Source: Swingsia samuiensis (GTDB lineage: Bacteria; Pseudomonadota; Alphaproteobacteria; Acetobacterales; Acetobacteraceae). From it: DNA of 64,000 nt. The position numbers and the translations under genes are program-made. Numbering within the stretch: position 1 is the stretch's first letter; each line of letters starts with the position of its first letter. Of the stretch, positions 53,228-62,128 are shown piece after piece. The DNA lies in assembly GCF_006542355.1 (NCBI RefSeq), contig NZ_CP038141.1:1494001-1558000 (forward strand), read 5' to 3'. The notes under the pieces were generated by a model that saw only the letters and a list, made by a program, of their open reading frames with translations, had not been told where the DNA came from and did no database searches.

Positions 53228-55450
53228 ATGCCATATAACCTCTCTTTCGCACGTATCGCGCCTTGTGCATTTAGTGTTGCTTGCTTAGCCTTTTCTTTTA
53301 AAGATGCTTACGCTCAAAATGCCCCCCTAAAGCATCCCTACAAAAAACAAATTATCACCCATAAAGGCAAAGAAATACCTCAGTCATTACAGGCGATAAC
53401 TTCTGAAAACATTCTTGTGCGTGCCCGCCGACGCGAACAAATGGAAGTCAAAAGTGGTGGTCAACTGGGTACGTTAGGGAATGTTAAAGGATTAGACGCC
53501 CCTTTTAATATAAGGTCATATACATCATCCATTATTCTTAATCAGCAATCTCAGACTTTGGGAGATGTTTTAGAGAATGACCCATCAATTCGTACCACAT
53601 TTGGATATGGTAATTTTTCCCAACAATTCTTAATGCGAGGTTTTCCAGTTTATGGTGATGATGTTTCCATCAATGGTCTTTATGGAATTGCACCAAGGCA
53701 GCTTTTATCACCTCAAATTTTGGACCAAGTTCAAGTCTTAAACGGAGCAAGTGCCTTCGTGAATGGAGCTGCTCCAGGAGGGACAGCGATTGGTGGTAAT
53801 ATCAATCTCCTTTTAAAGCATGCGACTAAAGATCCGATTACACGTCTTACCGGAGATTATACGAGCACTGGACAAGGTGGAGGCGCTATTGATTTAGGGC
53901 GCCGGTTTGGAACCGACCATGCTTTTGGTGCACGGTTAAACGTTGCTGGTTTATCAGGAAAAACACCAATTGATCATGAACATCGTGATTCAACGGCTCT
54001 TGGTGCAGATTTTGACTGGCATAATGACCGTACCCGTATCTCCTTAGATATAGACTATCAAAAAGAAGGTGTTCGTTGGGGGCGTGCGGGTGTCTTTTTA
54101 AACAGTGCCTTAACCAGCCTGCCTAAGGTTCCTTCTGCAAAAAGTAATTATGGGCAGCCATGGACCTTTACAGATTTACAGTATCTTTTTGGCATGCTGA
54201 ATGTTGAGCATGATTTAAATCGCCATATTACATTGTATGGTGCTTTTGGTGGAATTGGCAGTAATGAGAAAGGAAATTATTCCAATCTCACTGTAAATAA
54301 TGGAGAAACAGGAGCGGGAACTTACGGAAACCTTTACGTTCCATATGTCAACACGAACGAAAGTACACGCGCAGGTGTTCGCATTCGGTTTAATACGTTT
54401 GGTGTTCATCATACCATAAATACAAGTGGATCGGGGTTATGGGCCACGACTGCCACAGCCTACGCATTCGGGAGTGGCCCCATTGCCGGGAACCTATACT
54501 CGCCAGTTTATACGTCAACGACCCCCAGTCAAAATATTGTCGGTGGAAACTTATCTAACCCTCAAAGAACTGCTTTTACACGTTTGTGGAGCATCGCTTT
54601 TGCAGACACAATTTCAGCCTTTAATAATAGAGTATTGTTGACGGGAGGTTTCCGATACCAAAATATTGTATCAAACAACTATTCTTACGCCACGACACTT
54701 CGCTTGTCTCATATCAACCAAGATGCCGTCACCCCTGTGCTTGGCGTTGTAATTCACCCGACACGTAAAACTTCAATTTATTTCAATCGTGTCGAGGGGT
54801 TGTCACAAGGACCAACGGCTTCAGGAAGTGTTGTTAATATAGGGCAGGTTTTTCCACCTTATCGTTCATTACAGTATGAACTCGGGACGAAATATGAGAC
54901 AGGTCGTTTTTCAGCCTCGATCGCAATCTATCAGGTTAACCAAAATTATTCTTATGTTGCACCGTATGGTAATGGGCAACAAATTTTTACAGTCAACGGC
55001 CTTCAGCGTAATCGCGGTTTAGAAGCTAACATCAATGGTACTGTTGTTAAAGGACTGAGGTTTAATGGCGGAGCGACAATCAATGATGCTAAAATCAGAC
55101 ATTCTGCTCAAAATATATTAGATCATAAAACAGCGATTGGTGTTCCTGATTATATGATTAATGGAAACATTGAGTATGACTTTCCTTATTTACGTGGGAT
55201 GACCCTAACTGCGCGTGTAATTAACACTGGAAAGCAATGGGTGAATACAATGAATACTCTAAAAATCCCCAACTGGACAACATTTGGCATTGGAGCGCGC
55301 TATACATTCATAACGTATCACAAACCATTAACATTACGGTTTGGCATTGATAATATCGGAAACCATCGCTACTGGTCTTCTGCTCTTGGGGGATATCTTG
55401 CTCAAGGAATGCCCCGTACATACAAAGCATCTTTTACTATGGATTTCTGA
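53228..55450 (+). CDS. TonB-dependent siderophore receptor
   Basis: A 740-residue outer-membrane receptor. A signal peptide (about residues 1-29, ending AYA) is followed by the plug domain: PFNIRSYTSSIILNQQSQTLGDVLENDPSIRTTFGYGNFSQQFLMRGFPV and LDQVQVLNGASAFVNGAAPGGTAIGGNINL. A long 22-strand-type barrel ends in aromatic F (TYKASFTMDF). The plug sequence is of the FhuA/FpvA-like ferric-siderophore group. The substrate is unknown. A Fur box lies 52 bp upstream. Confidence 0.92.
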   Translation: MPYNLSFARIAPCAFSVACLAFSFKDAYAQNAPLKHPYKKQIITHKGKEIPQSLQAITSENILVRARRREQMEVKSGGQLGTLGNVKGLDAPFNIRSYTSSIILNQQSQTLGDVLENDPSIRTTFGYGNFSQQFLMRGFPVYGDDVSINGLYGIAPRQLLSPQILDQVQVLNGASAFVNGAAPGGTAIGGNINLLLKHATKDPITRLTGDYTSTGQGGGAIDLGRRFGTDHAFGARLNVAGLSGKTPIDHEHRDSTALGADFDWHNDRTRISLDIDYQKEGVRWGRAGVFLNSALTSLPKVPSAKSNYGQPWTFTDLQYLFGMLNVEHDLNRHITLYGAFGGIGSNEKGNYSNLTVNNGETGAGTYGNLYVPYVNTNESTRAGVRIRFNTFGVHHTINTSGSGLWATTATAYAFGSGPIAGNLYSPVYTSTTPSQNIVGGNLSNPQRTAFTRLWSIAFADTISAFNNRVLLTGGFRYQNIVSNNYSYATTLRLSHINQDAVTPVLGVVIHPTRKTSIYFNRVEGLSQGPTASGSVVNIGQVFPPYRSLQYELGTKYETGRFSASIAIYQVNQNYSYVAPYGNGQQIFTVNGLQRNRGLEANINGTVVKGLRFNGGATINDAKIRHSAQNILDHKTAIGVPDYMINGNIEYDFPYLRGMTLTARVINTGKQWVNTMNTLKIPNWTTFGIGARYTFITYHKPLTLRFGIDNIGNHRYWSSALGGYLAQGMPRTYKASFTMDF

Positions 55451-55495
55451 ATACTCAGTTTTTGTATATAGAATCTGTAGAGGTTGTTTGAATAC

Positions 55496-55534
55496 ATGGT
55501 TCCCTTGGCTGACATTTCCACAAAAGGGAACCAT
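55496..55534 (+). terminator. Hairpin after the TonB receptor gene
   Basis: ATGGTTCCCTT (55496-55506) and AAGGGAACCAT (55524-55534) form an 11-bp perfect stem 45 bp after the receptor stop. The following T-tract is weak, so it may terminate or stabilise the mRNA. Confidence 0.55.
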
Positions 55535-55684
55535 CATGTTAACTTAATCGTCTTAGGTGATGAATATGAAGGCGCAACAGATACATCGAATAGATTATTT
55601 ATGGATGCCAGAATGGGTGAAAAAATTATTACAAAAAAAAGAATATATGGATTTATAAGGACCCGTTCAGGGATGTTATGTTAA

Positions 55685-55765
55685 CCTCAGCGTATTCAAG
55701 CTTTAACGCAGAGAAAACAGCAAATTGTCTCGCTGCCTGAATTAACGTTCAAAACGCTTATGCTG
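55685..55765 (+). pseudogene. Remnant of an IS6-family transposase 3' end (left copy)
   Basis: The sequence here aligns with the 3' end of the IS6-type remnant at 60165-60245: matched blocks include CGTATtCAAGC, TCTCGCTGCxTGAATTAAC and TTxAAAxCGC. Only the last about 80 bp survive. It lies in the 500-bp gap before the ABC-3C genes; the rest of the gap (55535-55684, 55766-55949) has only a 32-codon ORF at 55560-55658 of uncertain meaning. Confidence 0.55.
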
Positions 55766-55949
55766 GCATCAAATGATATTTCCATCCTTCCGGATATGCA
55801 CTGATTTTTCGTAATACTCTAATTTTCAGTCGTGATTACTGGAATTTTTGAAAATATACAATCTCATCCATTTATGCGATGAATTGAGATATTATTGAGG
55901 ACACTTGATTATTCGAAAAGAGTGATGAACGACAGGATAAGGAGAGGGG

Positions 55950-57164
55950 GTGAACGTGACAAATGATCACAGTGCCGATGACGCAGCTTTGGGTTTTCTT
56001 TACCAGGCTCAATATGCACTGCTCAGGCTATGGAACGAAGCTGTTGACGATGCTGTTATTTATCTTGAAACTCTCGACGATGTAACGCTTGAGTCCAAAG
56101 GTGAAACTATTCTTGAGCAGCTCAAGCATTCTCTTTCAGCGAAGCCTGCCAACCTTACTTTGACGAGTGTTAATCTGTGGAAAACACTCAAAGCTTGGAT
56201 CGACGTCCTTCCGGAGCTGGATCTATCCAAAACTATGTTATATCTTGTTACTGTCGCAGATATTTCTCCAAAATCCAACTTGATCTGTCTGCTTGATGAA
56301 GCTGTAGATCGCTCAGAACTTCTCATAGATCTACGAGAAGAAGCGCAGCGGGTGCTCCACGAGAGGCAGAAAGCAGAAAAAGAAGGAAAAAGAAATCTTC
56401 CTCATGAAGCAAGGGTCAAAGCTTGCCAGGCTTTTCTCGAATTAACCCACGAAAAACAAGCTAAAATTTTGTCAAAAATACGCTTAAAGCCAAATCAGAT
56501 AAATATTCGTTTTATTGAAGACGAACTTGCAAAGAGGCTTATGAGTGTCCTCTCAAAAGACCGGCAGCGTATCGCACAACGTCTGGTTGAATGGTGGAAC
56601 AGACAGATTATCCATGCTCACTGTGGCAAACGTACAAAGGCGATTAATCGCTTTGAGCTAATCTCTCAGTATATGCAGAGTATAGCCGATGTTGAACAAG
56701 ACAGTCTTGTTGACCATTTTGCCACAGAGCTCCCGCCAGAAACGTATCAATCTCATCCTATGATCGTACGCCAAATCGAGTTGATTGATGCGCAGCAATG
56801 GCAAGAAAGGATCGTAATAAACGAATGGCGGGCTCGAGAATCGCGTTCACGATGGTCAACGCAAAATCCGACTTGGCGCGAAAAAATTGTGCAGTACGAC
56901 GCCCGTTTGATTGAGGAATGGGGTTACAAATATGCTGATATGACGGCGGCTTGTAATGGTCTCTCGGAAGACAGCAAGAGGAAGGAAGGGCGCGGCTTAT
57001 TGGATTGGAGTTTTTATAGTGCCCCAAATATAATTGAGCATCTCGCCCCAAGCGTTACTTCGCCCAGCTATGTTAGGGGAACTTTTCACACTTTATCTAT
57101 TAACGGTGACGTGGGTTGGCACCCCGATTATAAGAGATTACTGGATTTCAAGAAATGTTCGTAG
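55950..57164 (+). CDS. ABC-3C system effector: Cap4/DUF4297-like nuclease domain with C-terminal ABC-3C domain
   Basis: A 404-residue protein. The N-terminus has the pattern ALGFLYQAQYALLRLWNE, then YLETLDDVTLESKGETILEQLKHS and LTSVNLWKTLKAWID. This is the PD-(D/E)xK-like fold of DUF4297/Cap4-type dsDNA nucleases, with candidate residues D44 and Q57-x-K59. The region 150-400 (EWWNRQIIHAHCGKRTKAINRFELISQYMQ...) resembles the shared C-terminal domain of ABC-three-component systems. Start GTG 55950 has AAGGAG 6 nt upstream. It overlaps the next gene by 10 bp. Domain names are from memory of the ABC-3C classification; gene order supports them. Confidence 0.72.
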   Translation: MNVTNDHSADDAALGFLYQAQYALLRLWNEAVDDAVIYLETLDDVTLESKGETILEQLKHSLSAKPANLTLTSVNLWKTLKAWIDVLPELDLSKTMLYLVTVADISPKSNLICLLDEAVDRSELLIDLREEAQRVLHERQKAEKEGKRNLPHEARVKACQAFLELTHEKQAKILSKIRLKPNQINIRFIEDELAKRLMSVLSKDRQRIAQRLVEWWNRQIIHAHCGKRTKAINRFELISQYMQSIADVEQDSLVDHFATELPPETYQSHPMIVRQIELIDAQQWQERIVINEWRARESRSRWSTQNPTWREKIVQYDARLIEEWGYKYADMTAACNGLSEDSKRKEGRGLLDWSFYSAPNIIEHLAPSVTSPSYVRGTFHTLSINGDVGWHPDYKRLLDFKKCS

Positions 57165-57640
57165 CTTATGACCTCTTTGCTGAAACGAATCCGGCCTTTG
57201 GCGCCTACGGATTGCTCGCCTTCTGCCGCAAACACATTGCAGCGTCAGGAAGAAAACCCAATTTCTCGCTTTCTTATATTGCCTTGCCGATCGCGTTGTC
57301 AGACGATCTGAACACTTCCTTCGAGGAGACGACGTCTCGTACTGGACTATTGTCGTGGCTCTATCGCTATCCGGACGTTCGCGTAGATCTAGGAGTACGG
57401 CTTGATGCTTCAAGAGACATTGTTTCGGAAGCGATGCGATTTGGTCTGAGCACAAGAGCTCTAGTGTTTGATCCTAACGGTAACCTTGGTCCCGGCGCAC
57501 GAAGACTTGTCCAAGTGCCCGCCAAGGATCTACCTCTGAACGCGAAACGCGCGTTGAATCGTGCCTCGCGTCTCGGAACATGGATGGGCAATGCGGGGTC
57601 GGCAGGGACAATTTTTTCAGCATTCGGAGTGACACTGTGA
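57155..57640 (+). CDS. ABC-3C system middle component
   Basis: A 161-residue protein that lies between the effector and the ATPase, as the middle component does in ABC-3C systems. FAETNPAFGAYGLLAFCRKHI and the C-terminal LNRASRLGTWMGNAGSAGTIFSAFGV (a glycine-rich end) fit that family. It overlaps both neighbours (10 bp and 4 bp), so all three are co-translated. GC content rises visibly from about here to 59.6 kb compared with the rest of the window. Confidence 0.7.
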   Translation: MFVAYDLFAETNPAFGAYGLLAFCRKHIAASGRKPNFSLSYIALPIALSDDLNTSFEETTSRTGLLSWLYRYPDVRVDLGVRLDASRDIVSEAMRFGLSTRALVFDPNGNLGPGARRLVQVPAKDLPLNAKRALNRASRLGTWMGNAGSAGTIFSAFGVTL

Positions 57641-59582
57641 AACGTTGGAATATTCGTCAAATCGCATTCTATAGTGTCAACGGTAGGCGCAGGACGCTCG
57701 ATTTCGACATCGGAAAGGTCAACATCATTACGGGCGCGGCCGGAACAGGAAAATCTGCGATCATCGACGCGATCGATTACTGCCTTGGCTCAAGCAAGTG
57801 CAACCTCCCATCCTTTGTACGCAATCACGCCACTGCCGTGGCGGTTCAGTGGGTGAGAGGGGAAACAGACCTTATTGTCGGACGACAGATCCCCAAGTCA
57901 GGTAGCGGCACAAGTCAAATGTATGTCAGGACAGGACGAAATTTGACTCTTCCTGAGACAGCAGAGGATCTTGAGGGCCATACCAACCGAGAGGTAGCGC
58001 GGGCGTTCATCGAAAATGCTTTTGGCATTCAGGATCTGGATAATGAAGCTTCTATCGTGAAGGGAGAGAAAGGGCGCGCTACTGTCCGCGATATTCCGCC
58101 TTACCTGTTTCTGTCAGGGGATGTGATCATTAGCAGAGGAACCCTGCTCCATGATCTCGATCGCCCAGAGAAAGCGCGAGATATCAAGGCTTCTCTCCCC
58201 TATTTTCTCGGCGTCATCAATCAAGACAGTGTTCTGGCAGCGCGACGCCTTCGCCAACTTGAAGCGGCCTTGACGAGAACCGAGCGAGAGGCTGCTGCGA
58301 AGGAAAGAAGTCAGACTGTCCTCACAGAGCGGTCGATGGCACTGTTGACGCAGGCGTTTGGCGTTGGCCTTATTCCCGAGCTTCCTATCTCTGGCACGCC
58401 TGACAGTTTCCTGCTTGAATATCTCGAAAACGTGGCTAAGGGTGGGATATCCTCGATCGATACAAGAGGTTTCGAAGCTCGTGCAATTTTGGAAGAAGAG
58501 CGACGCGAAGTTGTTGCTGAACTTCAGGAACTAAGAACTAAGCAGCGACTGCTTAAGCAGACTATTCGGGAAGCCTCTGGTTACGAATCTACTGTCTCAG
58601 GGCAATATCACAAACTGAGGCTGGTCGAGCATTTCAAATTAGGTGATGGACGATGCCCAGTGTGCGACACGCAGAATGATGCTGGCCTGAAAATGGCGGC
58701 TCAGATCCAGGAATCGCTAAATATCATCAAGAACGAAGTCCTTGTTGCCGATACGATCCGCCCGAACCTGGATGATTTTTCAAGTCGGATCGAGGCGCAA
58801 ATCAAATCCAAAGATGGCCGGTTTAAGGAAATTGAATCTCAGCTAAGCGGACTGGTTCGGGTCGATGAAGAGTCGGTGAAAACCGAATCCATTCTTCAGG
58901 AACGGGCACGGGTCGTCGGACGCATTGAGCAGTTTCTTGAGACAACTGCGAAAGATTTTCAGAGCAAAAAAGTGGATACCACGTTACTAACGCAGGAAAT
59001 CGAGAGTCTTAGAGATTTCATTGATCCGCAGTCGCGTCGTGATCGGCTACACGATGCCGAAACCATAGTTAGTTCCTATGCGACTGATATGCTTGGCGAG
59101 CTTCCTACGGAAGAACCTGCGACCGGTTCGCGGATTGTTTTCACGTCATCAACCCCGAGAATTTCTCTGATAGAGCCAAGGCGTCGTGCTGCCTTAACCA
59201 TGGCTGAGATCGGTTCTGACCAGAACTATCTCGCCATCCATCTTGCCCTTGCTTTCTCGTTGCAGAAATTCTTCAAGGAGATCACAGCACCCGTTCCTGG
59301 GGTCCTAGTTATTGATCAGATCAGCCGTCCCTACTATCCAAAGCAGGGAAAGGGAGACGAGAAGAAACTGCATGAAATGAACAAGGACGATGACCAAGTC
59401 GCCATGAAAAGATCGTTCGATTCCTGTTCGAGGAGACCGCCCGACAGGCCGGTTTGCAGGTTATTCTCATCGAGCATGCGTATATTGAAGAAGATCCAGA
59501 ATATGTCGCGGCCATCAAGGGGCGGTGGACAAAAGCGTCTGGCATAAAGCTCATTCCGCCTGACTGGCCCAGTCGCGCTTAG
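57637..59582 (+). pseudogene. ABC-3C ATPase (DUF3732, Rad50/SMC-like), frameshifted near its 3' end
   Basis: Start GTG 57637 overlaps the previous stop (GTGA). Walker A is GAAGTGKS at residues 33-40; coiled coils surround a zinc-hook-like CPVC at about residue 340; GSDQNYLAIHLALAF (about 525) and the Walker B VLVIDQISRPYY (about 556) are typical of DUF3732. After residue 590 the frame loses similarity. A shift at the AAAA run 59407-59410 restores [15 protein letters not shown], then [14 protein letters not shown] and a tail ending IPPDW before TAG at 59580-59582. One added A (AAAAAG) gives an exact 648-residue ORF, so one base seems lost. Without it the frame ends at 59547 with about 46 aberrant residues and no H-loop. 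Confidence 0.75.
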
Positions 59583-59659
59583 GGGGCGGCTTTCGGAAAA
59601 CTGGCACGGTTACGTCCAGCGTGTTTTATACGGAGCGCATGAATAAGCCCACAGTAAGC

Positions 59660-60228
59660 TACCAAAAAGGCCTAGTGTTCCAGGTGAATTAATAGCGCAT
59701 GCGATATGGCTGTATCTTTAGTTTCTCTTTGAGCTTTCGTTTGATTGAAAAAGTGTTTTTAGAGTGTGGGATTATGATGTCGTATAAGACGATCCGTTGT
59801 TGGAGACTGAAAATTTGGTGCAGATTATACTTGCCATTTACGGCGCAAGGTAGTTAAACGTGGCGATCTATAACCTCTCGACGAAGTGAGGATAAAGCTT
59901 CATTGGCTGTGGCGTGTTGTAGACCAAGATGGTTATATCCTCGATGAAATCTTACAGAGCAGCAAAGCGGAAACTCCGCCTATCTGTTCGACATCTTTCT
60001 CATAAGGTACTGAATAATCGAGTGGAAAACAGTCATTTACTACTCCGAAAGCGTGAACGGGTGATGCAAAATTCAGATCGCCAAGCGGATGTCAGAGGTT
60101 CGTCTCCGTCTTTTCTACCGTCCGTAATCTTTTCGTTCCACCCGCTGCTAACCAACGCTTTCATACGACGCATTCATCGTATCCAAGCCTTTGCACAATG
60201 GAAGGTCGCAGCTTTTCTCGCTGCATGA
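59660..60228 (+). pseudogene. Decayed IS6-family transposase (right copy)
   Basis: Fragments in shifting frames give the order of an IS6/IS26-type DDE transposase: GELIAHAIWLYL (59686-59720), FSLSFRLIEKVF...MSYKTIRCWRLK (to about 59815), DEVRIKLHWLWRVVDQDGYILDEILQ (to about 59950), and HLSHKVLNNRVENSHLLLRKRERVMQ with the final IQAFAQWKVAAFLAA to the TGA at 60226-60228. At least two frameshifts and a missing DDE middle make it inactive. The right terminal region may extend to about 60280. No other gene is seen in 59583-60420. Confidence 0.75.
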
Positions 60229-60420
60229 ATTAACCTTAAAAGCGCCTATCACGACCATCATAAGTTAACGTGACAGCACCCGGAAGCTCAATGTAAAATG
60301 GTGTCGTTTGTAACTCACTGGGGACGGGCTCATGTCCGTTATTTAACACGCTAAATTTAATGTGAAAACTTTACTTTTATTTCCTTTGAATAATAATTTA
60401 ATTACTGGTAGAAATACGTT

Positions 60421-60846
60421 ATGAAATATAAACTTCCTGATTTTACCCTTGATCTACCAGAGGGGAGTAAAGACTGTAGTATTTATGCATTTCTTTTAAC
60501 ATCCAGTAAAGGAAATACATTTAATGTAACCGTTAGGCGTCATTATCTTTCTGGAAATAGTGTTTTTACTAAATATATTAATGAAGATATTACTGCACGC
60601 ATGACTAGTGGCGAAAATTATGATCTTGCATGGAAGAAAAAATATTATCATGAAGGAAGAGAAGGTATTATTACAGCTGGTACATTAAAGGGAGCTGATA
60701 CGCAGCAAATTGATGAAAGACGACTTTATCTTTTTTCTGAAAAAATACTTTTTATTTTAACCGCATTTACTCAAGGGATTTTTACAACCGAACAACTCGA
60801 TACTCTTAATCACTTTGTAAAAGGCTTTTCATTTGATAGATCATAA
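60421..60846 (+). CDS. DcrB/DUF1795-like (Eag-type) T6SS effector chaperone candidate
   Basis: A 141-residue soluble protein without a signal peptide. YKLPDFTLDLPEGSKDCSIYAFLL at the start and the terminal FTTEQLDTLNHFVKGFSFD fit the DUF1795/DcrB fold used by Eag chaperones, which shield effector transmembrane segments before loading on VgrG. It is the first gene of the T6SS cargo cluster; the PAAR gene follows within 25 bp. It may serve the glycine-zipper N-terminus of the effector three genes on; that is inferred. Confidence 0.7.
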   Translation: MKYKLPDFTLDLPEGSKDCSIYAFLLTSSKGNTFNVTVRRHYLSGNSVFTKYINEDITARMTSGENYDLAWKKKYYHEGREGIITAGTLKGADTQQIDERRLYLFSEKILFILTAFTQGIFTTEQLDTLNHFVKGFSFDRS

Positions 60847-60867
60847 CAATACACAGGAGAAATGAAA

Positions 60868-61227
60868 ATGTCAGGTAAACCGGCAGCTCGATTAACAGAC
60901 ATGCATACTTGTCCTCAAACTGAAGGTCATATTCCGCATGTCGGTGGTCCTATCGTACAAGGTTCTCCAAATGTATTGATTAATGGTTGGCCGGCTGCTC
61001 GCGTTGGAGACAAACTTACATGCATCGGTCCATCCGATGAAATTATGGATGGTTCAACAACTGTTTTCATCAATGATAAACCGGCTGCCCGGATGGGGGA
61101 TATGACAGTTCATGGAGGTGTAATTATTGCTGGTTGTTCAACCGTTTTAATAGGTGACACTGGAAAGGGTACCCCATGTCCTCGACAAGCATCTGCTATG
61201 AACGCTCCATTTTATGATCCATCATAA
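60868..61227 (+). CDS. PAAR-domain T6SS spike tip protein
   Basis: A 119-residue stand-alone PAAR protein. ATG 60868 is chosen because AGGAG at 60855-60859 lies 8 nt upstream. The repeats GKPAARLTDMHTCP, GSPNVLINGWPAARVGDKLTC, GSTTVFINDKPAARMGDMTVHGG and GCSTVLIGD form the PAAR cone that caps VgrG. It has no transmembrane or toxin extension, so the effector is encoded separately. Confidence 0.93.
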   Translation: MSGKPAARLTDMHTCPQTEGHIPHVGGPIVQGSPNVLINGWPAARVGDKLTCIGPSDEIMDGSTTVFINDKPAARMGDMTVHGGVIIAGCSTVLIGDTGKGTPCPRQASAMNAPFYDPS

Positions 61228-61255
61228 TGAATAAATTATCATAATGAATAAATTA
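61222..61255 (+). repeat. Perfect 17-bp tandem duplication at the PAAR/DUF4123 junction
   Basis: TCATAATGAATAAATTA occurs twice in direct succession (61222-61238 and 61239-61255). The first copy contains the PAAR stop and an ATG in TAATG coupling that opens a five-codon frame; the second contains the ATG used by the next gene. Confidence 0.95.
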
Positions 61256-62128
61256 AAGAGACAAATCCAAAAAAAAATAGACGCATGGCCACATCGCCCT
61301 ATCTTTATAGCAATGGATGGCGCTCAATTTGATAATCTTCCCAATCTGCTTAGAAAAAATAAGATCTTCTTTAAGTCTCTATTTCTTGATCGAAAGCCTG
61401 GTAGCGTAGGGCGCTCAGGACCATTTTTGGCAACTATTGCACCTCATCAAGGAGAGTTTTTTTTATCATTGCCAGATGTTTTAAACGGCTCAGTCTTTTG
61501 GAACGCGCAATGTAGTTTCGATACATTTTATCGCCATTTACGAACTCTCTCTTTAGTTCGCATTCCTTCACAGTCTGAAGAAAAATCAAAAACGAGAATG
61601 GTTGTTTTCAGACATTTTGATCCAAAAACAATAGCCCTCATATTGCCAATTATGACTCTACCTCAAAGAGCACGATTTTTTGGTCCTGCTCAATCTTTGT
61701 TAATTAGTGTGCCAGAAGGTGTGCTTGAAGCAAAGCGACGCTCAAATTGGCCTGAGCCAGAAAAAGGATTTTTGTCTTTCGATCAAGAAAAAATGAATCT
61801 CATTACTGACGCAATGAAACTTCGGTCACACCATAAAATTGCAAAGTTCTTACGAGATACAGCACCAGATCAGACAAAAGATATGAATGATGAAGCTCTT
61901 TTAAAATTTGTTGAGCGATCTGAAGAAGAAAGTAAAATATTTGAAGTGACGACAGAGGCAGGTAAAGGACGTTTTGCATGGTTACAGCTCATGTCTCATG
62001 AGAAGTTTTCAAAAGATCCAGCGATTATAACTTATATGAAATCTGTAAGGCATGACCCTGATTTAGGGCTTAAACATTTAATCTCTATGACGTCTAAAGT
62101 TCACATGGAAAAGAATAAACAATCATGA
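61244..62128 (+). CDS. DUF4123 T6SS effector adaptor/chaperone (Tap-like)
   Basis: A 294-residue cytosolic protein. The N-terminal domain has FIAMDGAQFDNLPNLLRKN, GPFLATIAPHQGEFF and RHLRTLSLVRI...MVVFRHFDPKTIALILPIM, the DUF4123 signature; a C-terminal region follows. DUF4123 proteins (Tap/TEC) load a cognate effector onto VgrG or PAAR. In Agrobacterium the adaptor gene precedes tde, and here its stop overlaps the effector ATG by 4 bp, so the pairing is well supported. Confidence 0.88.
   Translation: MNKLKRQIQKKIDAWPHRPIFIAMDGAQFDNLPNLLRKNKIFFKSLFLDRKPGSVGRSGPFLATIAPHQGEFFLSLPDVLNGSVFWNAQCSFDTFYRHLRTLSLVRIPSQSEEKSKTRMVVFRHFDPKTIALILPIMTLPQRARFFGPAQSLLISVPEGVLEAKRRSNWPEPEKGFLSFDQEKMNLITDAMKLRSHHKIAKFLRDTAPDQTKDMNDEALLKFVERSEEESKIFEVTTEAGKGRFAWLQLMSHEKFSKDPAIITYMKSVRHDPDLGLKHLISMTSKVHMEKNKQS

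Noticed and set aside
55560-55658. A 32-codon ORF after the TonB receptor
   Set aside because: It has no well-spaced ribosome site and no recognised family and lies in decayed sequence next to an IS remnant, so it is not listed as a gene.
59929-60228. A standalone 99-codon gene
   Set aside because: Its C-terminal two thirds are the end of an IS6 transposase and the preceding frames hold the rest of that transposase in pieces, so it is part of a pseudogene.
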